Shown here: in pieces, positions 49,509 to 58,526 of the stretch
Layout: every line of letters starts with the position of its first letter
Numbering within the stretch: position 1 is the first letter of the stretch
Source of the DNA: Actinomycetota bacterium
Lineage (GTDB): Bacteria > Actinomycetota > Humimicrobiia > Humimicrobiales > Humimicrobiaceae
NCBI GenBank assembly: GCA_028698215.1
Contig: JAQVDY010000001.1
Span: forward strand, 1 to 64,000
DNA: 64,000 bases
Direction of reading: 5' to 3'
Notes under the pieces: generated by a model
The model's database searches: none
What the model was told of the DNA's origin: nothing
Seen by the model: the letters and a program-made list of their open reading frames with translations, nothing else
Program-made: the position numbers and the translations under genes

Positions 49509-50405
49509 GATTTTATGAACATCCTGGTTAAGCCTGCAGGCAATTATGCCCACCAGGCCAGGACCGGTATGGGCTCCTATAACTGGAGTGCACTGGCTAA
49601 TGGTAGCCAGGGTACAGTTTAATCTTGATATCAATATATTTTTAATAATTTCTGCTTCCTGCCCTGACAGGGAATGAATCAGTGATATTGACACCCACTG
49701 CTCATGCTCAAAATTCCTTATTACCTTGCTGGTTATTGCTTTAAGAGAGCCTTTCCTGGTAATTGCCAAACCGGTCATAGCTACCTTGCCCTGTTTTATT
49801 CCCAATAGCGGTTTTAAGTGAAGCCAGGAAGAAATATGGCTGGCTGCAGCCGGAACCCTGCCGCTTATACTTAAGAATTTTAAAGTATCCAGGGTACCAT
49901 AAAGATTAATATTGGCTTTAATATAGTTTAGGAAAGCCAGGGTTTTATCTAAAGTATACCCCTGCAAGGAAGCCTTGGCGGCAATCATGGCCATCAACCC
50001 GCAGCCCATAGTGGCAGCCATGGAATCATAAATCGTGATCCTGGAAGCTGCCTGCAGCAGTTTCCTGGCGGTATGGGCAGAATTTATTAAAGCAGAAAGC
50101 CTGGAGCTAATATGTATGGACAATACATGGGGGTAATGGTTAAGAAGCTGCTGATAAACCTGGTAGAAATCCCGGGGAGAAGGAGCAGAGGACCTGAATA
50201 TGGATCCCTTGTCCCTCTGCATCCTGTAAATTTGTTCTGAATTTATATCTATCCCGTCCCGGTATTCCTGCCAGCCTTGGCCTACATAGAAAGGGATAAC
50301 AGCTATCCTATATTTTTCCCTGAATTCTATAGGAATATCTGAAGCGCTGTCGGTTACTACCGCAAAAGATGAATGTTGGGGACTATTGCTGTTTTTTTCA
50401 CCCAT
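49497..50405 (-). CDS. DegV family fatty-acid-binding protein
   Basis: A 302-residue DegV/FakB-type protein with AVVTDSASDIP, SIFRSSAPSPRDFYQVY, SIHISSRLSALINSA and GRVPAAASHISSW. FakB proteins present fatty acids to the kinase FakA; no FakA is seen here. The start ATG follows AAGGA by 6 nt. Confidence 0.88.
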   Translation of the reverse strand: MGEKNSNSPQHSSFAVVTDSASDIPIEFREKYRIAVIPFYVGQGWQEYRDGIDINSEQIYRMQRDKGSIFRSSAPSPRDFYQVYQQLLNHYPHVLSIHISSRLSALINSAHTARKLLQAASRITIYDSMAATMGCGLMAMIAAKASLQGYTLDKTLAFLNYIKANINLYGTLDTLKFLSISGRVPAAASHISSWLHLKPLLGIKQGKVAMTGLAITRKGSLKAITSKVIRNFEHEQWVSISLIHSLSGQEAEIIKNILISRLNCTLATISQCTPVIGAHTGPGLVGIIACRLNQDVHKILTS

Positions 50406-50435
50406 ATCAAGTCCTTGGCCAGGTTAGTTATTGAC

Positions 50436-50455
50436 AGTTTGAGTGTCCTCAAACT
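50436..50455. repeat. Short perfect inverted repeat upstream of degV-like gene
   Basis: AGTTTGAG and CTCAAACT form an 8-bp stem with a 4-nt loop, between the CapA-like gene and the DegV gene, 31 bp before the DegV start. No T tract follows on either strand, so an operator or a leader hairpin is more likely than a terminator. Confidence 0.4.
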
Positions 50456-50477
50456 TACCATATCCCCATAGTGCCGC

Positions 50478-52136
50478 TTATTTTATGCTGCCTTCAAATA
50501 TTGAAGCAAGCAGTTCCTGTCTTTCCTCGGCAGTAGTAAGCCGGGGCTGGCTGTAATCTTCCAGCATGGTAGTAATAAGTTCTGTGCCTATATGCCTGTT
50601 TTCATAAAATACATGCCTGGCTATAATGCCCTGCCTCATGCCCAGGCTCCTCATCTGGTCAAAGAAAATATTGCCCAGCCCGTAATTTATAAAGCCCTCC
50701 GGCTTAAACTCTACTCCCATGGGATGATGGGACTGGCTTCCGCTTACGATGCTGGCCCCGGCATCTACCATACGGCCAAAATCTATTACTTGCTGTTCGG
50801 TAGGGTAATAATTATATGTTTCTACATATTGAAAAGTGAATATCACATTATAGCCCTGGCTTTTAAGATCAGCCGTTATGGCCTCCAAATCCTCCAGGTT
50901 AGGCGGAGTGGAGCCAGGCGAATCTTCAGTAGCCCAATCATAAGCAGGACCCCAATAATTACATCCTAAAAAGGCGATCTTGTTGCCCCCTATTTCAAAT
51001 AAAGCAGGCTGGTAGGAATCTTCCAGGTCTCTTCCTCCGCCGAAATAAGGCAAACCTGCTTCATCGTAAATGTCCAGGGTGTATTCCATCCACTGGGGAC
51101 CGTAATCATTCATATGGTTTCCAGTAAGCTCTACCACATCGGTTCCCACATGCTGAAGCAGTTCAAAATATTCGGGCTTGCTGCAAAAAACCAAGGCGCT
51201 GTCCCTGGCTCCTGTACAGCCTTCTACAAAAGGTATCTCATTGCTGATATGAGTTATATCAGCTGCCAGCAGGGTATCTGTTATCTGTTCTGCAGGATAA
51301 AGAATCCCATTTTGCTCCATACGGTTGGCGGTACCCCTTACCAGGGCGGTAACCCCGGTCATGTTTATGGTAAGCATTTTGTCTGTATCCCGGTTACTGA
51401 GCTGGTAGCCATCCAGTATTTCAGCCAAGGGAAGCAAGAATTGCTCTTCCCCTTCCAATTTCAGGCCCAGCTGCAGGGGATAATTATCCATGGGAGCATC
51501 TTTAGCCAGTACTGATATGCCGTCCAGGTAAAGCACTTTGTATTCCTTCTTTATTTCATCGAAAGGAACTATGGAAAAATTACCCCCTTCGGCCAAGGCC
51601 GCTGCCAGCTCATCTTCATTTACTACCCTAACCTGCCCAGCCTGGATGGGGCCCAAAACCGCTTCCAGAAGGCTTAAGTTGGAGTCAGTTATTACCAGCT
51701 CCATTTCCAGAGAGGTTCCCTTATCCCAGAAATCCTTAAGCTGATCGAAACTAATCTCATCAGTTAAATTAAAAAAACCGGTTACGGGAGCAAAGACCAA
51801 GGATATGGATTCCAAACCATCCTGCAGTTCCAAACCTATGCTAATGTCTGCAGCCTGGGCGTCATCTGAAATCTCCGAATGGGGGAAGGTTTCTTTGGCC
51901 GCCTGGGTTATGACTGCACCTAAACTAGCGGGGATAGAACTGTCTATAGCCACAGATACCGGCTCTGGAGGTTCGGCCTGTTCTGGTTCGGCCTGTTCTT
52001 CAGGTTTTTCTTCCACCGTAGCCTCTCCCTGGCTTACAGGCTGGGCTGTTTCCGGTTCAGTTGCCTGGCACCCGGAAAAGGCAATAACCAAAATCAGGGG
52101 TAAAATTACGCATATGGCAAGCTTAAGTCTTTTCAT
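50478..52136 (-). CDS. CapA-family lipoprotein
   Basis: A 552-residue secreted protein. Residues 1-24 are a lipoprotein signal (lipobox AFSGC), followed by a Pro/Glu/Gln-rich linker to about 55. The middle, up to about 255, resembles a substrate-binding-protein-like domain. The C-terminal CapA metallophosphatase-like domain has GVTALVRGT, SNEIPF, ELTGNHMNDYG, SGSQSHHPMGVE and INYGLGNIFFDQ. CapA proteins take part in poly-gamma-glutamate or related envelope functions. No cap operon accompanies it. Confidence 0.82.
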   Translation of the reverse strand: MKRLKLAICVILPLILVIAFSGCQATEPETAQPVSQGEATVEEKPEEQAEPEQAEPPEPVSVAIDSSIPASLGAVITQAAKETFPHSEISDDAQAADISIGLELQDGLESISLVFAPVTGFFNLTDEISFDQLKDFWDKGTSLEMELVITDSNLSLLEAVLGPIQAGQVRVVNEDELAAALAEGGNFSIVPFDEIKKEYKVLYLDGISVLAKDAPMDNYPLQLGLKLEGEEQFLLPLAEILDGYQLSNRDTDKMLTINMTGVTALVRGTANRMEQNGILYPAEQITDTLLAADITHISNEIPFVEGCTGARDSALVFCSKPEYFELLQHVGTDVVELTGNHMNDYGPQWMEYTLDIYDEAGLPYFGGGRDLEDSYQPALFEIGGNKIAFLGCNYWGPAYDWATEDSPGSTPPNLEDLEAITADLKSQGYNVIFTFQYVETYNYYPTEQQVIDFGRMVDAGASIVSGSQSHHPMGVEFKPEGFINYGLGNIFFDQMRSLGMRQGIIARHVFYENRHIGTELITTMLEDYSQPRLTTAEERQELLASIFEGSIK

Positions 52137-52258
52137 AACCCTTCTCCGAATAATGAAATAAATTAAATATATTCTATAATTTTAAATCTAAAAACTAAAC
52201 CATTTCTTTTGAAAAGATGTTATAATAATTTTCCTATATGGAAACTTAAAAGGAGAGT

Positions 52259-52717
52259 ATGCCTATTTTTGCTAAAAATGAAAACACCAAGGCCAGTAAA
52301 ACAGTTACTTTAATTGCAGAAGGAGTAAGCATAGAAGGCAAAATTTATTCTCCGGGTTCTACCCGGATAGACGGTTCCCTGAAAGGGATGATCATTTCCG
52401 AAAAGGAACTTATAGTGGGCAAGGAAGGCAAAGTTGAGGCTGATGCTAAAACCAACAACGCTACTATTGCCGGCTCTTTTAAGGGAGATATCATAGCTTC
52501 CGGGGAAGTGGAGATAACCTCTACCGGCAAACTTATAGGAAACTTAACCCAGAAAGATGCCTTACTAACCGTATCCAAGGGTGGAGTTTTTAAAGGGGAA
52601 AGCAAGATATCGGATAATGCTGATATCTTCAAAATGGGAAAAGAGCAGATCATACCAGAGCATAAACCGGCTGATGGGAAACCAGCCTCCATACATCCCC
52701 AAGTCAATCGATTCTAA
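52259..52717 (+). CDS. Bactofilin family cytoskeletal protein (1)
   Basis: A 152-residue bactofilin: a repetitive beta-helix core (about 14-125) with TLIAEGVSIEGKIYS, STRIDGSLKGMI and EVEITSTGKLIGNL, and a short disordered C-terminus. Bactofilins polymerise without nucleotide and scaffold envelope or chromosome-segregation proteins. ATG follows AGGAGAG. It converges with UPF0280, 18 bp away. Confidence 0.9.
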   Translation: MPIFAKNENTKASKTVTLIAEGVSIEGKIYSPGSTRIDGSLKGMIISEKELIVGKEGKVEADAKTNNATIAGSFKGDIIASGEVEITSTGKLIGNLTQKDALLTVSKGGVFKGESKISDNADIFKMGKEQIIPEHKPADGKPASIHPQVNRF

Positions 52718-52735
52718 TATCTGATATAAAATAGT

Positions 52736-53491
52736 TTATGGGACCAGCTGTACCTGTCCCCATATGCCTATGGTCTTATCTTTTAAAGCCAGCAGCCCCA
52801 AAATACCCTTTTGGCTTTTAAATTTTTCAATAGCCCGTTCGACGTGCTCCGGACTTGATATGCAGTTGGCCATAGCAGTAGCCGCAGCATCCGCCGCTAT
52901 GGCAGTGGTAGCTAAAACACAGGCAATATCTGCCTTTCCCATGCTAAAGGAATGGCCGAACTTTCCAGAGGAGCAGCAAAGCCCGCAGGGAGTAACCTGA
53001 TGTGGAATATGTAAGTTTATATTATTGGTCAGATTGGAGTTAGCGGTAAAAACCTGGGCGGTGATGTCTTGACTGGACTTGATATAGGTGTCGCCTCCAT
53101 TTTCAATTATCAGCTCAGAACACCGGGTCCCTGTCTTTTGGCCCAGATAATCGCACACAGCCCCGGCTACCGCCGCCATGGGGCCTACCTTAAACTGCCG
53201 GGATTTAGCCAGCATCTGTCCAATTACCGGGGCATACTCTCCAGGTAAAGCCACTGGAGACAAGGCCTTGAGAAACACTGGGTTTTTATCAATTACAGTT
53301 TCAATTGCTGTATAGAATTTTACCAGATAGCCGGCAATATAGGCTGCTACATCCTTATCGCTGGCTACATAGAGGTCACTATGCCGGTAATTTATGTTCC
53401 ATCTGTATGGCAGGCGGGTGCTTATTTTGCTGCGATAAATATCCCTGTCTGCAGTGAGCTTATTTATTTTTGGGTTAGAGTTAGCTGACAC
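52736..53491 (-). CDS. UPF0280 (ApbE-like fold) family protein
   Basis: A 251-residue protein with NYRHSDLYVASDKDV, the UPF0280 signature VGPMAAVAGAVCDYLG, ELIIENGGDTYIK and ADAAATAMANCI. Relatives occur mostly in methanogens and anaerobes and share the ApbE fold; function unknown. The frame runs up to 53578, but that part overlaps the upstream gene. GTG at 53489-53491 after AGGA (4-nt gap) shares one base with the upstream stop (TAGTG) and is preferred. Confidence 0.85.
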   Translation of the reverse strand: MSANSNPKINKLTADRDIYRSKISTRLPYRWNINYRHSDLYVASDKDVAAYIAGYLVKFYTAIETVIDKNPVFLKALSPVALPGEYAPVIGQMLAKSRQFKVGPMAAVAGAVCDYLGQKTGTRCSELIIENGGDTYIKSSQDITAQVFTANSNLTNNINLHIPHQVTPCGLCCSSGKFGHSFSMGKADIACVLATTAIAADAAATAMANCISSPEHVERAIEKFKSQKGILGLLALKDKTIGIWGQVQLVP

Positions 53492-53679
53492 TATTTCCTG
53501 CCAATACCGCCATAATAAAGGTAAATCAAAAAAATAACTACAAAATAGACAGCCACAGTAACTGCCAGCATGGCCCAATTAACAGTATTAAAAAGGTACA
53601 TGGCCATTATCATGATAGGGATTAAAAATACTGTAGATACAATACTTAGTATCAGAGGATTCTTATATCTAGGTTTCAA
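53491..53679 (-). CDS. Small two-helix membrane protein
   Basis: A 62-residue protein with two membrane helices (about 8-28 and 33-57) and a short basic C-terminus. No family recognised. Its stop TAG overlaps the GTG start of the UPF0280 gene by one base, so the two are probably translationally coupled; a link between them is inference. Confidence 0.6.
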   Translation of the reverse strand: MKPRYKNPLILSIVSTVFLIPIMIMAMYLFNTVNWAMLAVTVAVYFVVIFLIYLYYGGIGRK

Positions 53680-53704
53680 AGGGGCCAGAACCTCCTAAGC
53701 TCTG

Positions 53705-54196
53705 TTAAATTTCAAGATCCTGGGAATAGTCATCCTGCTGATCGTCTAAATTTACCTCATCTTCATCTTCTTCTGCTGGTTCCGGTTCTTCCTGTTCAGC
53801 CTCAGGTTCAATCTGTTTAGCATTAATCCTGGTAACATTTCCGCTAAAGATTCCGCCTTTGTTTATAATCAGTGAATCTGTTTTTATATTTCCATTTACA
53901 AGACCATTTTCTTTGATTTCTACTGAGTCGGCAGCTTCCATGTTTCCCTCGTACTTACCTATAACTTGAGCAGTAATGGTTTTAACATCAGCATTAACAT
54001 GGCCATCTTTTTTAATAACCAGTTCTCCATCAATTTCCAGCTCCCCTGAAACCTCACAGTCAATTTCTATAGATTTTGAAACTACAAATTTTCCCTCAAT
54101 CTTGGCATTGTCTCCGCTGATGGTGAGCAGAGTCCTGGCCTCTCCTGGAGCCTGGTAATCATTTTCTTCGATATTTTCCTTGTTGATGAACGCCAT
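53705..54196 (-). CDS. Bactofilin family protein (2) with acidic tail
   Basis: A 163-residue bactofilin. The beta-helix core (about 22-125) has AKIEGKFVVSKSIEIDCEVS, ELEIDGELVIKKDGHVNADV and GLVNGNIKTDSLIINKGG. It is followed by about 35 highly acidic residues (EPEAEQEEPEPAEEDEDEV). It shares the fold but not the tail with the copy at 52259-52717. It lies 85 bp downstream of the ParA-like gene. Confidence 0.88.
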   Translation of the reverse strand: MAFINKENIEENDYQAPGEARTLLTISGDNAKIEGKFVVSKSIEIDCEVSGELEIDGELVIKKDGHVNADVKTITAQVIGKYEGNMEAADSVEIKENGLVNGNIKTDSLIINKGGIFSGNVTRINAKQIEPEAEQEEPEPAEEDEDEVNLDDQQDDYSQDLEI

Positions 54197-54281
54197 CTAC
54201 AACCCCCCTGTGGATATTGGTTTATTAATAATTATAATGATAAATATATATTAAATAGTTTTAATAATTTTTACAATTATT

Positions 54282-55133
54282 TTACTTGAAATAGAATTCG
54301 TCTTCCCGGCCAGCTATTTCTGCACATAACTTCAACATCTCCTGGGCTGCTTCTGAGCCTGGATAGGCAGTAAATACCGGTTTCCGGGCCACAGCTATGG
54401 ATTTCTGGTAGTCTGATAGATACCTGATTTTATTCTGGTATATCCTGATGCTGTCTCCGTATCTGTGCTGTAGCTCCTCTGCCAAAAACCGGGCATCTTT
54501 TTTCCTCTTTTCAAATGAATTTATAATGACCCCCACAATCTTTATATTAACATAAAAATTTTTTTCCAGGCTGCGTATTATTTTCTGAAGATACTTGATA
54601 TCTAAAAAAGAAAAAAGTTCCGGCCTTATAACCACCATTATGTTTTTGGCATACACGATAGAGCTGGTGGAAAGCAGCGAATAATTAGGCTGGGAATCTA
54701 TCAATATATAGTCATAGCTGGATTCAGGGATATAGTCTTCCAGCACTTTCTTTATAATTTGGTTTCTGTATTTGGAACGGTATATTATTCTTTCTTTAAA
54801 AGTCCTGTTTATTATGTGATCGGTTAGATATTCTTCTATCAAGGAAATATTATTGGAAGAAGGCAGAAGGTCCATATTGCGGGACACTTTAATGATATAG
54901 CTGGATAGGTTTATTTCTTTGCCTTCCACAAAGTTTTTAATCAGTGTTTCCAGATTTTGTCCAAATTTGCTGGCTGAGCCCAAATTAAAGGACTGCACCA
55001 GGTTTATCTGGGGGTCAAAATCCATCATCAGTACTTTTTTTCCTTTTTGATGGGAAAGATACCACCCATAGTTATAGCATAGGGTGGTTTTTCCAGTGCC
55101 CCCCTTGGCATTAAAAAAAACTATTTTTTTCAT
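54282..55133 (-). CDS. ParA/Soj-like ATPase
   Basis: A 283-residue deviant Walker ATPase. Walker A is KGGTGKTT with the signature first Lys (residues 10-17), A' is MMDFDPQINL, and Walker B lies in YILIDSQPNYS. ParA proteins move cargo or chromosomes along the nucleoid. No parB or parS-like repeat is seen. The adjacent bactofilin suggests cargo or envelope positioning, as known for ParA-bactofilin partnerships in Myxococcus. Confidence 0.85.
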   Translation of the reverse strand: MKKIVFFNAKGGTGKTTLCYNYGWYLSHQKGKKVLMMDFDPQINLVQSFNLGSASKFGQNLETLIKNFVEGKEINLSSYIIKVSRNMDLLPSSNNISLIEEYLTDHIINRTFKERIIYRSKYRNQIIKKVLEDYIPESSYDYILIDSQPNYSLLSTSSIVYAKNIMVVIRPELFSFLDIKYLQKIIRSLEKNFYVNIKIVGVIINSFEKRKKDARFLAEELQHRYGDSIRIYQNKIRYLSDYQKSIAVARKPVFTAYPGSEAAQEMLKLCAEIAGREDEFYFK

Positions 55134-55254
55134 AGTAGACCAATTAATATAGAAAATTGTTATTTATTTTATACTAAAAACATATATTTTTATACAGGTT
55201 TTATTAAGGATTATTGTATGGTAAGTTGTCTTTAATTTTCCCCGGTGGCCTTAT

Positions 55255-55282
55255 TTGCAAAACTAAAATATTTGAGTATTAT
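55255..55282 (+). promoter_or_regulatory. Promoter of the homocysteine-biosynthesis pair
   Basis: TTGCAA (55255-55260), a 16-bp spacer and TATTAT (55277-55282). The start point would be about 23 bp before the ATG. The divergent gap (55134-55311) holds no other recognised element. Confidence 0.5.
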
Positions 55283-55311
55283 TAAAGATTAATTCTTAAT
55301 AGAGGTTTCCA

Positions 55312-56475
55312 ATGGCTAAAACAATTACTGAAATTAATGAAAAAATAAAGCAGGGCCAAGTAGTAGTTCTGGATGCTGAAGAGATTATTGGCTATGTCCA
55401 GAAGCATGGAATAAAAAAGACTGCCCAACAGGTAGATGTGGTAACTACTGCCACCTTTGGACCTATGTGCTCTTCCGGGGCTTTCCTTAATTTTGGACAT
55501 GCAGACCCTCCCATAAAAATGGGCAGGGTTTGGCTCAATGATGTGCCGGCTTATTCCGGAGTAGCAGCAGTGGATGCCTACCTGGGCGCTACTGAAATAT
55601 CCGAATCTGATGCTGGTTATGGCGGGGCGCATGTCATACAGGACCTGCTGGAGGGAAAACCGGTTAAGCTTAAGGCCACTGCTTATGGAACCGACTGCTA
55701 TCCCCGCAAAAGCATAGAAACCTATATTACCTTAGAGACCTTAAACCAGGCTTACCTTTATAATCCCAGAAATGTATACCAGAATTATGATGTGGCTACC
55801 AATTCCTCGGATCGTACCATTTATACCTATATGGGCAAATTACTGCCCCGTTTTGGAAATGCCACTTACAGCAGCGCCGGCCAGCTTAACCCGCTGCTAA
55901 ATGACCCTTATTACCGAACCATAGGGCTGGGAACCAGAATATTTATAGGCGGTGCTGCCGGATATGTGGCCTGGCACGGAACCCAGCATAATCCCCAGCA
56001 GGAAAGGCTGGCCAATGGGACCACCTTGGGGCCGGGAGGCACCCTGGCGGTGATAGGAGACCTTAAACAAATGAATCCCCGCTATCTTAGGGCAGCCCGG
56101 TTTTACGGCTACGGGGTTACCATGTTTATGGGTATCGGGATACCCATACCGGTACTGGATGAAGAAATGGTTAAGTTCCTGAGCATAAGGGATGAAGATA
56201 TTTATACTGAAATATATGATTACTCGGTGCAGAGAAGAAACCGGCCCAGTTATGGAAGAGTTAACTACCAACAGCTCCGCAGCGGGCAGATAGACATAAA
56301 AGGCAAAAAGGTCCAGACCGGATCCATATCCAGCTATGCACAGGCTAAAGAAATAGCCCAGCATCTTAAGAAACTTATAAAAGCCAATAAATTTTTGCTG
56401 ACTGAGGCGGTAGCGCCGCTGCCTGCAGAAGAAAAATTAAAAAGCCTTGATATCTTAAGCCAGGAGGAACTGTGA
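55312..56475 (+). CDS. Homocysteine biosynthesis protein (HcyBio, DUF39)
   Basis: A 387-residue DUF39 protein with TTATFGPMCSSGAFLNFGH (conserved Cys), YGGAHVIQDLLEG, AYGTDCYPRK (Cys), RIFIGGAAGYVAWHGTQHNP and GPGGTLAVIGDLKQMNP. The Methanosarcina relative (MA1821) and its NIL-ferredoxin partner convert aspartate semialdehyde and a sulfur donor to homocysteine. The partner gene follows here with a 4-nt overlap. Confidence 0.9.
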   Translation: MAKTITEINEKIKQGQVVVLDAEEIIGYVQKHGIKKTAQQVDVVTTATFGPMCSSGAFLNFGHADPPIKMGRVWLNDVPAYSGVAAVDAYLGATEISESDAGYGGAHVIQDLLEGKPVKLKATAYGTDCYPRKSIETYITLETLNQAYLYNPRNVYQNYDVATNSSDRTIYTYMGKLLPRFGNATYSSAGQLNPLLNDPYYRTIGLGTRIFIGGAAGYVAWHGTQHNPQQERLANGTTLGPGGTLAVIGDLKQMNPRYLRAARFYGYGVTMFMGIGIPIPVLDEEMVKFLSIRDEDIYTEIYDYSVQRRNRPSYGRVNYQQLRSGQIDIKGKKVQTGSISSYAQAKEIAQHLKKLIKANKFLLTEAVAPLPAEEKLKSLDILSQEEL

Positions 56476-56882
56476 GCCAAAAGAGGAAACTGGTACTTAC
56501 TTTTAGTGAAGATATAGTAACTCAACCTATAACTTACCGGCTGGTCAAGGATTATGACCTGGCCTTCAATATATTAAGGGCAGAAATCACCCCTAACATG
56601 GAAGGCAAGATACTGATAGAAATCACCGGTAAAAAAGACAATATAGAAAAGGGAATAGATTTTTTAAAATATTCCGGGGTAAGCATACAGGAAGCAGCCA
56701 AGGATATAAGGGTGGACAAGGAATTATGTGTCTCCTGTGGCTTGTGTACATCTATCTGTATTACCCAGGCCTTGAACCTGGATAATATCAGCAAAAAACT
56801 TATATTTGATAAAGAAAAATGCATCCTTTGTGGGCTCTGTGCTAACAGCTGCCCACTGGATGCCATTAAGCTTAATATTTAG
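56472..56882 (+). CDS. NIL-domain / 2x[4Fe-4S] ferredoxin protein
   Basis: A 136-residue protein: an N-terminal NIL domain (about 1-75) and two 4Fe-4S motifs, CVSCGLCTSIC and CILCGLCANSC. This is the MA1822-type electron or sulfur-transfer partner of DUF39. The start is GTG at 56472-56474, overlapping the previous stop (GTGA), with AGGAGG about 6 nt upstream. The cysteine sets are complete. Confidence 0.9.
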   Translation: MSQKRKLVLTFSEDIVTQPITYRLVKDYDLAFNILRAEITPNMEGKILIEITGKKDNIEKGIDFLKYSGVSIQEAAKDIRVDKELCVSCGLCTSICITQALNLDNISKKLIFDKEKCILCGLCANSCPLDAIKLNI

Positions 56883-56888
56883 CAAACC

Positions 56889-57053
56889 TTATTCTTCCAG
56901 CTCTTCAAACTGGTCTTTTTCTGCACCGCACTGGGGGCAAACCCAGTCTTCTGGCAAATCCTCAAATGCAGTACCCGGCTCTATATCATTGTCTGGATCC
57001 CCTTCTTCGGGATCATATATATAACCGCATACCAGGCATTCCCATTTACCCAT
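56889..57053 (-). CDS. Rubredoxin
   Basis: A 54-residue gene read directly. It has the two iron-binding loops [10 protein letters not shown] (near 6-15) and [11 protein letters not shown] (near 39-49), the aromatic core residues and an acidic tail. Rubredoxins carry single electrons to oxygen- or peroxide-detoxifying enzymes in anaerobes. It is convergent with the ferredoxin gene, 6 bp away. Confidence 0.95.
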   Translation of the reverse strand: MGKWECLVCGYIYDPEEGDPDNDIEPGTAFEDLPEDWVCPQCGAEKDQFEELEE

Positions 57054-57194
57054 TAATATCCTCCTGCTTGTTATTAATTGCCCTTATTATGTATAAATAA
57101 TTATCAGTTGTAAATAAGAATATTTCTTCAAGTTTTCTCAGGCTCTGCCTTACATGCTAAAATAGATATAGAAACATTATCAAATACAAGGAAT

Positions 57195-58523
57195 ATGGGT
57201 AACAGAGGTAAAATTAACAAAATCAAGCTGAGCCTTCTTATGGTAACTACCGCTATAATGCTGCTGATGATGCCTGCTTCCTTAGACGCCCAGCAAAAAG
57301 TGCAGGACTTCTACATTACCAGCATAGAAGGAATAATTGATCCTGCCATTTCCAGTCACCTTAAAAGATGCATCAGCCAGGCTGAACAGGATAACAGGGC
57401 ATTAATTATCCAGATGGACACCCCTGGGGGCCTGGAGGCTTCCATGCAGGAAATAATCAGGGATATGTTGGCCAGCAAGGTGCCCCTAATAATATATATA
57501 TCACCTCAGGGAGCCAGGGCAGCTTCTGCCGGAGTATTTATAACATATGCTGCTGATATAGCAGTAATGCATCCTTCTACCCATATAGGGGCTGCCCATC
57601 CGGTCACCCTGGGAGGAGGCCAGGTGGATCCGGAATCCATGAATAAGATCACCAATGATTCCGTAGCATTGATACAGAGCTTGGCAGAAGCCAAGGGCAG
57701 AAACAGCCAATGGGCAGAAAAGGCAGTGACCGAAAGTGTTTCGGTCACTGCAGGCCAGGCACTGGAGCTGGGAGTAATAGATTTTACTGCAGAAAGCTTG
57801 GAAGATGTTTTAGCCCAGATTGACCAGTTTGAGATAAATAAATTTGGTGCCCAGTATATCCTGGATACCGGCCATGCCCGCCTGGATATTATAGAAACCA
57901 GCTTTGCCAACCGTTTTTTACATATAATAGCCAATCCCAATATTGCCTACATCCTCTTTCTGCTGGGTATTTTAGGCATAATATATGAATTCTCGTCCCC
58001 GGGACTGGGCATATCCGGGGCACTGGGGGTGCTGTTTTTGATTTTAGGGCTCTACGCTTTAAGCATTCTGCCTGTAAACTATGCCGGCATGGGAATTATA
58101 GTGCTGGGGGTAATATTGTTTATAGTGGACCTGGCTGTAGCTACCGGGGGAATATTATCTGTTTGTGGGCTAATATGCCTGGTTTTGGGTTCTATTATAC
58201 TTATTGACAGCCCTGCACCCTATCTAAACATAGCCAAACCCCTTATAATAGGATTCAGTGTAATATTTTCGGGTATGGCTTTTATTGCCCTCCGGGCCCT
58301 TTATCTTTCCCGCCGGGTAAAGCCGGTAACCGGAAGCACATCCCTGGTTGGCAGGGAGGCAGTTACCGTCAGCATATTAGACCCCCAGGGCCAGGTAAAG
58401 ATAGATGGGGAGATCTGGAGAGCAGTAGCTGAACAGGGAAAGGTAGGCAGCAACAGAAAGGTGGTCATAACCGGAAACAGGGGACTGACCCTTTATGTAA
58501 AACAAACCGACAGAGGAGGTTAG
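57195..58523 (+). CDS. NfeD family membrane-bound serine protease
   Basis: A 442-residue protein: signal peptide (about 12-33), a ClpP-like serine protease domain with QMDTPGGLEASMQEI and ARAASAGVFITYAADIAV, four or so membrane helices (about 240-375) and a C-terminal OB-fold NfeD domain with TSLVGREAVTVSIL. Such proteases pair with stomatin-like proteins, as here. The ribosome site AAGGA lies very close to ATG. Confidence 0.9.
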   Translation: MGNRGKINKIKLSLLMVTTAIMLLMMPASLDAQQKVQDFYITSIEGIIDPAISSHLKRCISQAEQDNRALIIQMDTPGGLEASMQEIIRDMLASKVPLIIYISPQGARAASAGVFITYAADIAVMHPSTHIGAAHPVTLGGGQVDPESMNKITNDSVALIQSLAEAKGRNSQWAEKAVTESVSVTAGQALELGVIDFTAESLEDVLAQIDQFEINKFGAQYILDTGHARLDIIETSFANRFLHIIANPNIAYILFLLGILGIIYEFSSPGLGISGALGVLFLILGLYALSILPVNYAGMGIIVLGVILFIVDLAVATGGILSVCGLICLVLGSIILIDSPAPYLNIAKPLIIGFSVIFSGMAFIALRALYLSRRVKPVTGSTSLVGREAVTVSILDPQGQVKIDGEIWRAVAEQGKVGSNRKVVITGNRGLTLYVKQTDRGG

Positions 58524-58526
58524 GTT

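Noticed and set aside
55134-55311. SAM or other sulfur riboswitch before the homocysteine gene
   Set aside because: The leader after the likely start point is only about 23 nt, and no conserved motif was seen upstream.
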